Made by a program: the position numbers and the translations under genes
Notes under the pieces: model-generated
Told to the model about the DNA's origin: nothing
What the model saw: only the letters and a program-made list of their open reading frames with translations
Databases searched by the model: none
Part shown: one piece after another, positions 1 through 12,505 of the stretch
Position numbering within the stretch: position 1 is the stretch's first letter
Layout: every line of letters starts with the position of its first letter
From: Strongylocentrotus droebachiensis
Taxonomy: Eukaryota > Echinodermata > Echinoidea > Camarodonta > Strongylocentrotidae
Assembly: GCA_035222895.1 (NCBI GenBank)
Contig: JAVYIG010006399.1
Coordinates: forward strand, 54,660 to 118,659
Length of the DNA stretch: 64,000 nt
Reading direction: 5' to 3'

Positions 1-154
1 CTTCTGAGACAAATACCATCCCAATTAATGAACCAATGCTAAGTCACTGATCTCAGGATTGTTTTTGTTTAAATACCTTTGTTTATTAATTTGTTTCTTT
101 TGGGAGGGGGGGCATAAATTGTCATAAAGTTGCACTCTCTTGATTTAGACTCAC

Positions 155-330
155 CTCTGATAAGTTGGCGGGCGACAGCGCCCAGTTTAGCGTTGATCAA
201 GGCGTTCTGCAGACTACAGAAAGCCGCATCCGCGTTCATCTGGTCCCGACGCCACTTAATCAGCATTTGGTACGTGCCTTCCGCTATGTTGGATCTGTGG
301 TCCCTCTCGATATGGGCCAGTTCAGGCTCC
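155..330 (-). CDS. Death-domain gene exon: second half of the domain
   Basis: 176 bp (1+58 codons+1). It continues helices 3-6: EPELAHIERDH, the N-x-x-E turn, TYQMLIKWRRDQ, and the C-terminal helix with SLQNALINAKLGAVARQLI. Acceptor ATACAG and donor AGAG|GTGAGT. The ML-x-x-W motif and the following amphipathic helix are the clearest death-domain marks. Confidence 0.78.
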
Positions 331-1028
331 CTGTATAAGATCATCAATTAAACACGTTAAAAAAATCATCAACAATATTGCTTGTCCCAGAAAATTCCCA
401 CTTCTTACAGTTTGGCTTGGCCTTCGTGTTGATAGTGTCAAGGTATTGTCGGAATGGTATTCTTTCCATGTTCTAGACTATTAGAGTATGTATGATTATA
501 ATTTACATATCCGGGAATAATTGAAGCTCCGTTTTAGGGCAAAAGATAATCAATAGAACGTGAAGATTGCTCTCGAAAGGTGCAATGCATGAAGCAAATG
601 AATACATTTCTTAGTCCAATTTTGTAAAAATTCTGGCCATTAATCATGATATACCATAAATTTGATAGTAAACATTGATTGTATATTGCTAACGCCTAAA
701 ATTGAAATCAATTAAAAAAAAAAAGGAATGAATAGATTTCCAGGCAACTAAGGGCACCGCAATCATATGGGAGGAGGGGATGGGAGGGGGTGGGGGGGGG
801 GGGGGGAAGGGTAGAGGCCAGTCTCATTCATTAAACGAAATGCTTTTTCAGTAGTTGTGATATATTAAAAAGATCGCTGATTGAAAGTGATGGCGGAGGT
901 GCTTTTCATTCATCTATTTTTCTCATATTTCATTTCCCCCTTCTCCCCTTCCATAACATAATCTTTCTTTCCCCCCCCCCTTTTACGGCATAATTTTATC
1001 AGAGAGAGAAAGAGAGAGAGAGAGAGAG

Positions 1029-1063
<35 letters not shown>

Positions 1064-1104
1064 CGGAAAGGGAGAGAGGGAGAGAGAGAGAGAGAGAGAC
1101 GGAA

Positions 1105-1139
<35 letters not shown>

Positions 1140-1942
1140 GAGAGAGAGAGACGGAAAGGGAGATAGAGAGAGAGGGAGAGAGAGAGAGAGAGAGAGAGGG
1201 GGAGGGGAAGGGAGCTGACACATAACAAAACAGAGTTCTTCCAAACACCTGGGAGTAGGGATAGAGTAGTCTGCAAGCACAGACCCTAATTTGACACTTT
1301 ATCAACAAATCATTGTGCCTTGAGAGAAGCCTAGCCCAGCTACCTACTGGTTGTGTCAGGAGCAGTTGTAGTACATGGCATATGGTAGTCTTATAGTGCA
1401 GACTCTCTTTGACGACTGACCAGGGTTTGTGCCTGCAGACTAGAGATATAGGTAGCATTTAAAGGTCTTGACCCGTAAGTTCCCTTGATGACTTAATTTG
1501 TTTCAATTTCGCAGAGTGGACATTGCTCCCCTTGGGCCCTTTTGGTACGCCTTTAAAGCCCGTCTACACTAGTTTGGCCAGGGGGATTAGACCTACCTGC
1601 AAGGTCACTGATAGGTGGTTATCTCATCAAATCAGCTCTCAATTTACATAAGAAAAAGGGGATCATGGGTGACCAACAGGCACCAATTAGGCATTGAATG
1701 GTATATAGAGGGCGCAAGTAGCTATACGTAGTGCAGTGGGGCTTGAAGAGTATCAAACATGAACAAAAAAAGTGTATAGACCTACCTGAGGCCTAGTTCA
1801 AGTCCAACTAGACGCCATGACTCAGGCCCAATCTGCTGGGCAATGTTCATCAGCTGAAGGTCAGTAATAGCGTCCTCAACGTTGACCTTGCGTAAAGGGT
1901 ACGCGTCGGTCGCTTCAAGAGTGGCCATTGCCAGGGGCTTCT
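155..1942 (-). CDS. Death-domain protein, two exons of a gene running off the left edge
   Basis: Two exons (1786-1942, then 155-330) join through an AG|G codon to give about 110 residues in one frame. The joined stretch has the death-domain pattern: an IAQQIG helix, a tryptophan, a LGLEL-like helix, then N-x-x-E, ML-x-x-W and a final L-x-x-AL helix. Death domains are six-helix adaptor folds used in apoptosis and NF-kB signalling. The exons are bounded by GT-AG sites: an AG acceptor after TTTTC at 1943 and donors GTAGGT and GTGAGT. The 155-330 exon ends in phase 1, so the protein continues left of the window. Upstream exons, if any, were not found between 1943 and the FIG4 stop. Which death-domain family this is (FADD, UNC5, ankyrin or NF-kB type, for example) cannot be decided. 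The domain call is firm; the gene model is incomplete at both ends. Confidence 0.75.
1006..1205. repeat. (GA)n microsatellite with interspersed ACGGAAAG
   Basis: About 200 bp of almost pure GA dinucleotides with a short (AT)n core and recurring ACGGAAAGGGAGA words. It produces long spurious Ser/Leu-rich frames on the minus strand. Confidence 0.9.
1553..1745 (+). mobile_element. MITE family A, copy 1
   Basis: About 190 bp element that recurs at seven places in this window. Recognisable words are CTAGTTTGGCCAGG, GGTCACTGA, CTCATCAA, AGCTCTCAA, CATAAGAAAAA and TATATAGAGGG. It starts TTTAAAGCC and ends GTGGGGCTT. Short inverted ends and TTAA at the borders of several copies suggest a non-autonomous DNA transposon. 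No coding capacity. Confidence 0.8.
1786..1942 (-). CDS. Death-domain gene exon: first half of the domain
   Basis: 157 bp, entered with 2 bases of a split codon and left with 2 (AG). About 51 whole codons. The start is a less conserved linker (KPLAMATLEATDAYPLRK). The death-domain first helices follow from about residue 25, with IAQQIGPESW and VGLELGL. Acceptor TTTTCAG and donor CAG|GTAGGT are canonical. Confidence 0.75.
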
Positions 1943-2604
1943 CTGAAAATACAAATTTAAATTCAGACTTCAGTTGCATTTTATCCGAATTCAAATTTGG
2001 CTATAAATTCATAACGTTATACAATTATTCTAATATATATTATGATGTAGCATTCTTAGTCATACCGTGATGACAATCAGGGAAAGGTTATAAGCACAAT
2101 TTAAATGTAAGGTATTAAACTATATTTTTCCATATTCATCACATCATCTACGCCTACTTTCGGGGAGTAAACTGGATGAATTCATGGATAATTCAATTCT
2201 ATTCAATTTGTTATGCCACGCAGTAAAAAAAACATGTAGGGTATAAAAAGCAGTATACAAAGTATCACACAATTGCAATTATTAAAACATAGATAAATAC
2301 ATAAAAAACAGAATACATATACAAACATGAATACAAAGAAATCGTAAAAAAAACACAGGAAATTGATTAGGCTGGTAGCAGCCACACAGGATGTGGTCCT
2401 TACATGCGGCTGCCAAAAAAAAAATATATAAAAAAGCTAATACCAAATAAAACAAATAACAATTACATGTATAATATAAAAATGAATTTAACAACCATTG
2501 GAATCTAAAGCTAGCATCAATATAGGTCCCTCAATGATAATGAAAGAAGACATAGAGGGGCAGAGAGGCATGGGAGAAGGGGAGAGCAAGAGCATGGATG
2601 AAGA

Positions 2605-2757
2605 AAGATACAGAGGAAAGTAGAATGGAAGAAAGAGAGAGAGTGTGTGAGAGAGAGAAAACGAGAGAGATAGAGGGAGAGAGGAGAGAGCAAGAGAGAG
2701 ATAGAGAGAGAGGGAGGGAGAGAGAGAGGGGAGAGGGAGAGACAGAGGGAGAGAGCA

Positions 2758-2799
<42 letters not shown>

Positions 2800-2930
2800 G
2801 GGGTGGGGGAGAGGGGGAGACTATTGTATGAGAGGAAAAAATGAGCTTTACATACATATTGGAGAAGATAATAAGATAAGAGGGAGAGACAGAGAAAGAG
2901 GGGGAGGGAGGAATTAGGTAAGATGCGAAC

Positions 2931-2972
<42 letters not shown>

Positions 2973-3010
2973 GAGAAACAGACAGACAGACAGGCGGACA
3001 GACAGACAGT
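2605..3010. repeat. GA-rich microsatellite block
   Basis: Two GA-rich tracts (2605-2815 and 2934-3010, the second ending in GACA repeats) separated by unique sequence. No gene is seen in them. Confidence 0.85.
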
Positions 3011-3262
3011 TGAAGAGGAGATAAGGGGGATTTCAATTGAGTGTGTTCTCTATAAGAAGCAAATCTATAATTTCTGTAGTTGCGATATAGGCTCATCAGT
3101 TCATCAATCTTTAATAGGAATAATACGGGGAATAATAATGGTAGGCCTACATGTACGTTGAATAGTATGTCAAGTACCATCAGAATTTCGAAATAAAGCA
3201 TAAACTGTGGTGTTTGGTTTCTCTGTAACTAATCTAGGCGACACATTTCAATAGGATGTCGT

Positions 3263-3413
3263 CCAGGGGGCGTTTCACAAAGCTTTTTATCAATGACAAA
3301 TGACGTAAATCAGTGACAAATCTACTGATGACCAACTGAAGCAATGATTTCAGTAGCTTATAACGAAAACTGTCATTTGTCACTGATGACAAGTTTTGTG
3401 AAACACCCCCTGG
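3263..3413. mobile_element. Foldback MITE with GTTTCACAAA ends
   Basis: Inverted repeat. The left arm begins CCAGGGGGCGTTTCACAAAG and the right arm ends TTTTGTGAAACACCCCCTGG. The arms contain complementary copies of ATGACAAATGAC. About 150 bp with no open frame; typical of a short foldback element. Confidence 0.75.
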
Positions 3414-3588
3414 GCAGCGTTTCACAGAACCGTCAGAAGTAAAAGGTCACCGACCTCCCATTGAAGCGCTTATTAAATTAAATACATGCGTTTCAATATT
3501 ATATATCAAGAAAGGGGAGCTTTGAGAGGGGTCATGCAGGCGGGAGGGGGCCTTGGGGTCTTGTATTCATTTAATACATGTGCCTCGC

Positions 3589-4367
3589 TTAAAGGCCAAG
3601 TCCACTCTAAAAAATAAATTGCATTTAATATATGCAGAAAAACAAGAGAAACAGAGCAAACAAAATTTGAGTAAAATCGGATAACTAATAAGGAAGTTAT
3701 GATTTTTTGTATAGAATGAAAAAGTATGGAACTTAGAAAATCACAACACAAATTGCCAATTTGATTATCAGTTTGTGATGTCATTGCCTCACTATTTATC
3801 AATTGCTCTATGTATTTTTATCGAATTAATTTCCCTTTTTTATACCCCAAAACTTGATCTCTCCATGCCTTTGCCCAGGTTATAATTATGATTTGGATCA
3901 TAATGCGTGCATGAAATTCACAAAATCCGTTATGAACTTTGAAGTTTTGATACTATTTTCTGAATATTGTATATTCATAATAGTTGATTTTTAAATAAAT
4001 AGTTTATCAAAATTCACATTTTTCATCGTTCGTTCGTGTCTCCTTAGATCAAGATTAGTATCTTGATCTTCGGAGTAGTCTTACTGAAAACAATTACTCT
4101 ATATTAGTGCATCCATACAAAAACATATTACTATCAATATCACTTGGATGCTGGTGTGAGGAAATAAGATTTTTAAGGGGGAAATTGGAAATCTATATTA
4201 TCAATATAAAGAAAAACAAATAGTGGATAGTGAGCCAATGACGTCACCAAAAACTCATAACTTTCTTATTAGTTATCCGATTTTGCTCAAACTTTGTTTG
4301 ATTGGTTAGTCTGATTTTTCTGCTTCTATTGAAAGGAAGTTATTTTTGGAGTGGACTTGCCCTTTAA
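3589..4367. mobile_element. MITE with AAGTCCACTC terminal inverted repeats
   Basis: Bordered by TTAAAGGCCAAGTCCACTC on the left and GAGTGGACTTGCCCTTTAA on the right. The subterminal regions also pair (ATCGGATAACTAATAAG against CTTATTAGTTATCCGAT). About 780 bp, no transposase frame. The TTAA at both borders suggests a TTAA target. Confidence 0.8.
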
Positions 4368-4804
4368 ATTCATGCATACAAATCGGGGGAGGGTTGTAGC
4401 CCCTAGCCGCCTCTAGAAGCGCTACTACACTCGACTCGGGGCAATATGATCTTAGCTTGGTCAATCTGATGTACCCCCTCAAGCCCAGTCCATATAATAT
4501 AAAGATTGATCTCAGAGTCTCTTTTTGCAGACTACATCACTGTGACAGTTTAATCTTTCGGTAGGTCAGAAACACCAGGAAACGCTATTTCCGATCATCG
4601 CATCGCTGTATAGTTGATCTGAAAGACATATGTTCTTTCATCTATATTCATTCTAATTTCAGGGGAAAAACACCCCGGTTTTTGTTACTTATATATTTCA
4701 AACAAATCGGATATTACATAGATGTATTAGGCCTATGTAACAGCTTACAGATTTACATGCACTTATTGTAGACCTATATTAAATATTAAAAACCTATATT
4801 AAAT

Positions 4805-5044
4805 ATGGAAAGGCTTTCCTGTATCATTTCACCGTATACAACATACATATAGGTGTATCATTTGGACTGCACCCACTCGTACTGACAGGGGTACTATGTT
4901 TAAATATATATGATAGTCATATATATTTAAACATAGTACCCCTGTCAGTACGAGTGGGTCCTGTACACACAAACTGAAGCAGTCCAAATGATACACCTAT
5001 ATGTATGTTGTATACGGTGCAATGATACAGGAAAGCCTTTCCAT
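4805..5044. repeat. 240-bp near-perfect palindrome
   Basis: The left arm (4805 to about 4915) is the reverse complement of the right arm (about 4916-5044). The centre is an AT-rich TGATAGTCA. The right arm carries about 20 extra bases (near 4960-4979) missing from the left. Arm ends are ATGGAAAGGCTTTCCTGTAT and its complement. Confidence 0.9.
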
Positions 5045-5592
5045 AGGATATCACTTTTTAGTATCTACATGGAGAGGAACGGGGTGAGTGTAGTCCAGAA
5101 TCTGCCCGGTTTTTTATAATCCATTCACACTTGACTCAAGCCGCCGAAGATGGCGTTATCAACGAATGAAGGACTGGAAAGGACCATACAATAATATTCT
5201 TGTGAAACTGACATCTAGTGAAGGATGAAAAGATACCTAAACGGCTACACAGATTCAAGAAAGCAATAATCAGTTCAGGTGGTCCCATCAATTGTATTCG
5301 TATTATCAGACATGCCGAATTTGTTATTGCAAAAACAAAAACAAAAAAAAGAGGAAAAAAATACATTACCAAAAAAGTGGTCCCCTGTTGATGATGGGAT
5401 CTACATTTACAAATTTTTCACTTCTCCTCATTCTCTTTATTTGTATCGATATTTGTATGTAGATTATGATAATTAGTTTATTATGTAGTTTGTATGTATC
5501 ATAAGTCTGTTTTTTTATGGCGACACCACCATAAGCCCTTAGCCCTGTGCTTCCAGGGAATTTAGCCTGCTTCCGGCTGCCTAACATCTGGA

Positions 5593-5802
5593 GGCGCGAT
5601 ATTAATATGGCAGTTGATAGAGCAGTGGTCTCGTAATCCGGCGACCCGGGTTCGAAACCAAGTCGATGCGCTAGTGCCCTTTGGTAAGGCATTAATCCTC
5701 GTTACAAGGTCCCTCGGAGAGGGCCCAAAGCCTTCGGTCTTCCGGTTGCTTACTAACAAGCATTTATGCTTTTCTAGCAGTCAGGTAAAATAATAACCAC
5801 TA
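5593..5802 (+). mobile_element. tRNA-derived SINE, copy 1
   Basis: The tRNA-like head contains GTTGATAGAGCAGTGGTCTCG and an intact B box GGTTCGAAACC at 5649-5659. The body has GTGCCCTTTGGTAAGGCATT, CTCGGAGAGG and a tail AGCAGTCAGGTAAAATAA. The A-box region is damaged. It shares head and body with the copy at 12506, so it is a SINE rather than a tRNA gene. Confidence 0.85.
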
Positions 5803-6539
5803 TCTATCCATTTATATTTTTATCTAAACATTGAAAGGTATATTTCACGATAAAAATTATGTTCAGTTTGTTTATGTGAAGGAAATAAATGAAACTTTGA
5901 TATTATATGGCTTACTGAGAAAGAGGAGGAGGTATGATACTCGGATTTGATTTTGATTTGTTTGTTTGTTTGTTAGTTGTATTCATTTCAATACGGTGAA
6001 ATATGATAAGATAAGTCCGTATACAAAAGAAGACAACATTACAAAAATAACATCAATGGTAATTACAAATTATTTACAAAATCTAAATACAAGTTTCTTA
6101 TAATTTTTTGTTTAACTAGATAGTAGGGAAACAGAGAAAGTAGTGAAAATAGGAGAATCAGACAAACAGGATTAACGAACAAAAATTATTTTGATCGAAA
6201 TCTTGGTAACTTTTTAAAAGCTCATTGGGAAGATATGTTGGATGCATTTGATAAAAGTCGATTTGTTAAAAGGTTTTAATCAACGACTTAACCTTTGCAT
6301 ACTGGAACCTCGAAGTCCCTGTAATAAACCTATATACGATTGACAAAAACAAGTAGTCATGTGTTCCAATGTCAAAACAGTCTATTCCAAATTTCAAACG
6401 ACAGATATTTAACAAGTTATGTAAAACCTCTCACTCGGGCGGCATATGTAATGCATTGTATAGCCAATATTATTAAATATTAAATTTTCGACGCTTCCCC
6501 GAATCTTGTTCAGAAGCAAATAGAAACTTTCAGGAAGGT

Positions 6540-6790
6540 ATAGGTAGACAGATAGATAAATTATATAGATATGTAGATATGTAGGTAGGTAGATAGAGAG
6601 ATAGAGAAATATATAGATAGATAGGTAGAGAAAAAGATAGATAGGTAGGTAGGTAGATAGGTAAGTAGATAGGTAGGTAGGTGGATAGATAGATAGATAG
6701 AACGATAGATAGATAAGATAGATAGGTAGATAGATAGGTAGATAGAGTTAAGGTAAATAGATAGGTACGTATATAATCCTACCTATCGGA
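6540..6790. repeat. Degenerate (TAGA/TAGG)n tetranucleotide repeat
   Basis: About 250 bp of ATAGATAGGTAGGTAG-type repeats with point changes. It is followed by a short perfect hairpin (6823-6836 with 6852-6865, CAATAGGCCCATGT). Confidence 0.85.
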
Positions 6791-7879
6791 TAGATAGGTA
6801 GGCCTACATGTATGTTTTAATACAATAGGCCCATGTATGTTTTAAAAACAAACATGGGCCTATTGTTATCAATCTATCTATGATAAAAGTAAGCATTTAA
6901 ATTCAGGTTGTTCATTTTTAGAATAATCCTAAATTTCTAACTATAAATGCCAATTCCGGATGGACTATCACTCTACGTGGAAGTGAGAAAGTCAACGCTA
7001 TAATAGCGGATAGATCCACACTTATATGCACACGTGACATTATATGCACCGTGACTGTCAATCTACTGGGTATATGCCACACAACACAAACGCAACTTTT
7101 TGACAGACTTTATGATTTCTTTAAAGTTGATTAAAACCAAACGTTTCTCAAACTCATTCCTCACCCAAGCAGTCGCAAATTACAATTGACTTTTAAACTT
7201 ACCGTTCGATCGGTTTGATAAGTCTAGACTCGGTGGGTTGTATACTCCATTTTCTTTCTTTTCAGTTCCTCTGTTAAGGGCGTATATGATTTTCTGTATA
7301 TAACCTCTGTACATTGATAGGGACACAATGTTTTATACACGCATACTGCTTCAGTTCGTGGCCTGCTTTTTTTTGTCGTTTCCGGCTCACTTTTAGGTCA
7401 ACACATTCACCGTTTCGATGACTTCATAATTCTGACAAATTCTGTGTCAATATTGAAGAAGAATAATGCATTCAGATCAGAGGCGGAGGACGGGAAATAC
7501 TGGCCAGAGGGGAGGGCGGGCCTGATAGAATTATAGAGACAATTAGCTATAGCACTTTATACAGCCTTTATAGCATGCACTTATTGACTTACATGATTGA
7601 ACCAATATGCCGATATATATATATAAATAACTATACACACATATACATTATAGACGTACCATAAGTTAAAACTTGACACATGCAACTGCGTCCAATTTGC
7701 CGCCTGATACATCATTCCCGACAGTTAAGATAATTGCCCTTCATCAGTTTTATTCATTTCATACAGTCTCCCTAGCTACTATCCCTCTGAGTCTTTGTAT
7801 ATTTGTGTTTCTCCCTTTCTCTCTTCCATTTCACCAATTGCATGCTCTCTCGCTTGTATGTTGCAATTTCTTCGTCTAA

Positions 7880-8735
7880 TTCTGCTTTACGTACTCCCCC
7901 CTCAGCCCTCCAAACTTCCTTCATCTTCTTCCCCTCCTCCTCCTCTTCTTTATACATGTATCTTTCTTCCTCTCCTTCTTCTCTCCCTCCTACTCCCCTT
8001 CTGTATATCTTTCTTTCTTTCTCTACATGTTCTTTCCTTCCTCTTCTTTATATCTTTCTTTCTTTCTCTTTTTCTTCTTTTCCTCCTCGTCCTCTTCTGT
8101 ATATCTTTCTTTCTTTCTCTACTTCTTCTTTCCCTCCTCTTCTTTATATCTTGCTTTCTCTTCTTCTTTCGCTCCTCCTCCCCTTAATCTTTCTTTCTCT
8201 TCTTCTTTTTTCCCTCCTCCATTTATTTATATCTTTCTTTCTCTTCTTCTTGTCCTTCCTCATCTTCTTTATACATGTATCTTCCTTTCTCTTCTTCTCA
8301 GAGTCCTTCTTTCTCTACTTCTTCTTTCTCTACTTCTTCTTTCCCTCCTCCTCCTCATATCTTTCTCCTTCCTTTTCCTTCTCCTCCTCCTCTTTTTTTT
8401 AATAAATATCTTTCTCCTTCCTCCTCCTCTTCTTTATACATGTACCTTCTCTTCTTCTTCTCCTCCTCCCCCTCTTCATTATACATGTGTCTTTCTTTCT
8501 TTTCTTCTTCTTCTTTCCCGCTTCCTCCTCTCCTTTCTTTCTCTTATTTTTCTTCTTCCTCCTCCTCTAATTCTTCTTTATATCTTTCTTTCTTTCCTTC
8601 TCCTTCCTCCTCCTACTGCTCTTCTTTCTGTGCTTTTTCTTTCCCTCCTCCTCAGCATTTTATGTCTTTCATTCTTTCACTTCTTCTTGTATTTGTTCTT
8701 CTTTTTTTTTCTTCTCCCCCTTCTCCAGCGCAGCT
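7880..8735. repeat. 850-bp polypyrimidine satellite
   Basis: Almost pure C/T on the plus strand, built from degenerate units of CTTCTTTCCCTCCTCCT and TATATCTTTCTTTCTTTCT. The Ser/Phe/Leu frames here are artefacts of composition. It is followed by a GCGCTATATAAATTTATTATT tail typical of a retroposon 3' end. Confidence 0.85.
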
Positions 8736-8768
8736 GAATATATTTTGTATAAAAGCTGCGCTATATAA

Positions 8769-8799
<31 letters not shown>

Positions 8800-8849
8800 C
8801 TCCTTCTCCGTTATTCATACTATAGGTTTGGGTTACTATTGGGTCTAAC

Positions 8850-9300
8850 TTGAAATCACCAATTCAATTTCATGGTACGCTAGATAATGACCACAAAGAC
8901 AATCACATTCTTACACAAAGTAAATATACATGCTGTCAAATGTACTTTTGTTATATTAAATTTTTTTTTATTTATTTCACATCAATATGTAGATATATAA
9001 TTACATCAGTGAAAAAAATAAATTGCACATGAACCATGTATCTCAAATTATAGAAGTTTAGAAAATACAAATCATTTTAAAGTTCAAATTCTACAAATCA
9101 ATGACAATTTTTATCACTGCATGGTAACTCTCTCTAGGCATATTATAACTATTTAATTTGTTTAACTTGTACACAAGGCACATCCTAGATATGTTGTAAT
9201 TTAAGTGTCTCGTTTAGGATTGTAGAGTTGCGATCATAAATTTACATCAAATCTGTCATTTCACTTCATATTTGGTCTGCACTAAGCTCTAAGAAGGGGT
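8850..9300. other. Intergenic stretch without recognisable features
   Basis: AT-rich single-copy-looking DNA. No coding sequence, RNA gene or repeat recognised. Confidence 0.5.
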
Positions 9301-9499
9301 ATTCGCTATGTGAATGTACCAATATCTGCAGGATTATTCACCAGAATCCCCAGCACTCCTGACCCTATCGGATCCAGGGGGTGACGACCTATATTGTAGG
9401 GGTGAGGCAGAGGGAAAGACAAAAGAGCAAGGGAAAGACAAAAGAGCAAGAGAAAATAATAGACACACAGAGACAGGCAACAGGTGCTGGCATATTCCA

Positions 9500-10120
9500 C
9501 ACATCTTTACATTGATTGACAGATGGCAGACATGAAGTGGTCGATAGGGGGCGGGACGGAGGCACGTCTGTAAAACCCTCTCTTCAATTGGCTCAGACAA
9601 AACAAGGTCACTGAATACATGCAGAGTGATGGGGGCGTGTCCACTGAACTTCGTCTCCATTGGCCAATAGCAGACGTGAAAGGGGAGAAGGGGAGAGAAG
9701 GGGGCATGACCACTGGCCTACATACATGTACGTACATTTCCATATCAGCAGATAACAGACATTACATGATTAAAGACATCATACATGTAGTTTCTTGAAA
9801 GATAAACATATGTTGAAGGCGAAAATAAGAAGGTACTAGGCTAAGAGGGGAGATTTGAACCAACCGGAATCTAAGAGACCATTAAGACTTAATATAATTG
9901 GAGTGGAATAACACGGCAAGAATGCACTAGAATTGTAGAGAACAGGTATGTGTGCAAAAATACTGCCCTCAACTTCCAAGCTTGGGCAAGATACCATAAT
10001 AGATAGACAGTACAAGGTCAGACAGGGGGAGATGTGGGGCTATCCACTAGCCTTCATTTTGATTGGCCAATATTATTGCTGACCTGAAAAAATTGCAGAT
10101 GTAAACAATCCAAACAGTCT
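9500..10120. repeat. Degenerate, widely spaced repeats with ATTGGCCAAT words
   Basis: Phrases such as ATTGGCCAATAGCAGACGTG, GATTGACAGATGGCAGACATG and GATTGGCCAATATTATTGCTG recur at about 100-300 bp spacing, each near a GGGGGCGTG or GGGGCATG word. This looks like a decayed tandem repeat. No protein frame is credible here. Confidence 0.4.
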
Positions 10121-11290
10121 GAGTTGGTGCGAAGACTAAACATATGTTGAGTTTCATATTTTCCCCACACTGTCTCTCCATTCCCATACATGTAATAATT
10201 CTTTTAATTTCCATACCATGTTTATTCTGCTGGTGCTATGTTGGTGATAACTCATGAAAGTAGATTGACGACTAAAGGCCAAACTTTTCAGTGGTTTGAC
10301 TACATGTACTACAAAAAATTGACAAATGAACTGTAAGCTATGTGAAGAATGAATTTGGGAAAATGACAACATTTCTTCTTCACCCTACCCCATTTTACAC
10401 TTCCCTTATCCCTATCTATTCCAAATGATACTTTTAAGATCACATATCTTTGTATGTAATTTTCATTAATAGGTTAGCTTTTTAAATCAATTTTGTTGTT
10501 CCTTTTCCATTCATATCACACTTCTTATCATATATGTTTATGTTTGTATTACACTGTCATACAATACACGAATACAGTATTAACAATGAATAGTTTAGAA
10601 AATCAAATGTTTTCATGTCGATTACTTTGTACTTTCATGTAGGTATGCGTGTATGCAGTATTTTGTGTGTGTGCGTGTGTGGGTGTGTGTGCAAGAATGT
10701 GTGGGTGGGTATGGTGACTGAATCATATTTGATTTAGTTTGGGCCCTATTTATAAGTGACTTGCTTTTTTGTGGTCCTGACCATTTATTTGCTTTGGATT
10801 TTTGTATGTTTTATGTATTCTATTTTCTATTATTGTATGTTTGCTTTTACATATACATGTATATGGTTCAATAAACTCAATTCAATCCAATTCAATAACA
10901 AAAATGTGTTTATTAGCTTTGTCTCTTCCCTTTGTTTATTTTTTAATGATCTTTAAATATCTTTTCCTATGTATCTATATGCAATCTGATGTCAATATGA
11001 TCTGTTTTATGTTTGTAACATAGACTTGCTAAAAATCAGTCTTTTAGTTAGACTGATAGACTTTTTAGACTCATAGTGATGTGAATTTTACTGTGATCAA
11101 AATTGTATCTGTAGTAGGCTAGGGACAGTGCATGTAATGTCAATGTACATGTATACCGGTATATATATATAGGCCCCCTATCAATCCCTTGCAGATTTTC
11201 TCTTGTAATACACCATAATTACTATCCTATGGAAAAAGTTAATACAGTATATAATGCATACATCAGATGATGTTGCCATATAAGATAAAA
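10120..11290. other. Intergenic stretch, possibly FIG4 downstream sequence
   Basis: AT-rich with a GT-rich patch near 10660-10710. Several TTTATT words on the plus strand (AATAAA on minus) could be poly(A) signals, but none can be chosen from sequence alone. Confidence 0.35.
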
Positions 11291-11802
11291 GCTTTAAATG
11301 ATTCTTTCACCCTGATATTAAGTTAGTTTTTATAGAAGCACTGGCAGAAAATTGAAAGCAACAGGTCAGCGAAATTTTGAGCAAAAACAATTAAAAATAT
11401 CAAAGTTAAGATTTTTTTAAGGTGCGATCAATCAAACACGAATTGGCAACTCTGTGAAGTATCTTACGAAGCCCCTTTCCCATTTGCCTTGTCAAACATA
11501 CTTTCACCCTTTTGAGTCTATGTTTTTATACAAACAACCCCCTGTATGAAACAAATCTATTCCATCATCAATAACTAAAGAAAATGAATGTTTATGACAT
11601 TTTCTGTACGTAGCAAAATCGGAGAGGACCTTGCATGAAACGTCACAGTGTCACCAATTCGTGCTTCACTGATGACAACTTCAAAAATACATAACTTTCC
11701 TATTTTTAATCGGATATTGGTCAAACTTTCACTAATTCATTGTTTCTCTCATATTTCTGCTTTTATCAAAGTCAACTTAATACCAGGGTGGACTTCCCCT
11801 TA
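11291..11802. mobile_element. Degenerate relative of the AAGTCCACTC MITE
   Basis: The right end GGGTGGACTTCCCCTTAG and the inner TAACTTTCCTATTTTTAATCGGAT resemble the element at 3589-4367. The left end has a weak complement (TTTCACCCTG). No open frame. Confidence 0.55.
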
Positions 11803-12505
11803 GAATGCAACATCAATGTACTGTATCATATGCTGGGAGCTAGAGGGGCATCTCTGCTTACTATTGTAAATGACCTTCTTGCACTCAAAAGAAGAAATAC
11901 CAGAGATAGAATGCATGTACACACATATTTTAAAATTTGGCACTCTCTGTCAAATACGTGATCGGAAAAAATGGGTCATGGTATGCGCACCTAACAAGGA
12001 CAATCATTGATTTTTCGTGCTTTCAAGCAGGGGGGGTCGTGGACAGCGGAGAGGTACACGATGTGGAGCGAGGTTGTCATAGAACAAAGGAGAGATGGTG
12101 CCAGATGGTTACATATTGATGGTTCTATTGTCTATTGCGTCACATCCTGCGACCCTGCTCGAGCTTTCTAGAAAAGTTGAAGGTTATGGGATTCCCAATC
12201 TGTTTGTTTTTTTAATCAATATTGTAGAATTTAGGGGGAGTTTAGTAGGAAGGGGATTGAAAGTTCATTTATGTGGGTTACTTTTAGTTACGTCACTCAA
12301 CGGTGTTCAGAGACTTTATGTGTGACAGCACATTGACATACACTTTATGATTCTTATCCGATTCCTACCCGCTATTTCTAAGAATACCAGTACTGTAGAA
12401 TTTGGGGTGAGTACCGGTAACGATGATTAAAAGTTCATTTAAGTAGGTTACTTTGAGGTCAAACAAGGGGTGTCTTGAGAATTTATGCATTACAACACAT
12501 TAACA

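Larger units (their letters stand above)
331..1785 (-). other. Intron of the death-domain gene
   Basis: No coding sequence is recognised. It holds an A-rich then G-rich stretch near 710-810, a GA microsatellite at 1006-1205 and a MITE-A copy at 1553-1745. Confidence 0.6.

Noticed and set aside
7795..8853. Several 130-236 codon Ser/Phe/Leu frames
   Set aside because: Three overlapping frames of a polypyrimidine tract; composition-driven.
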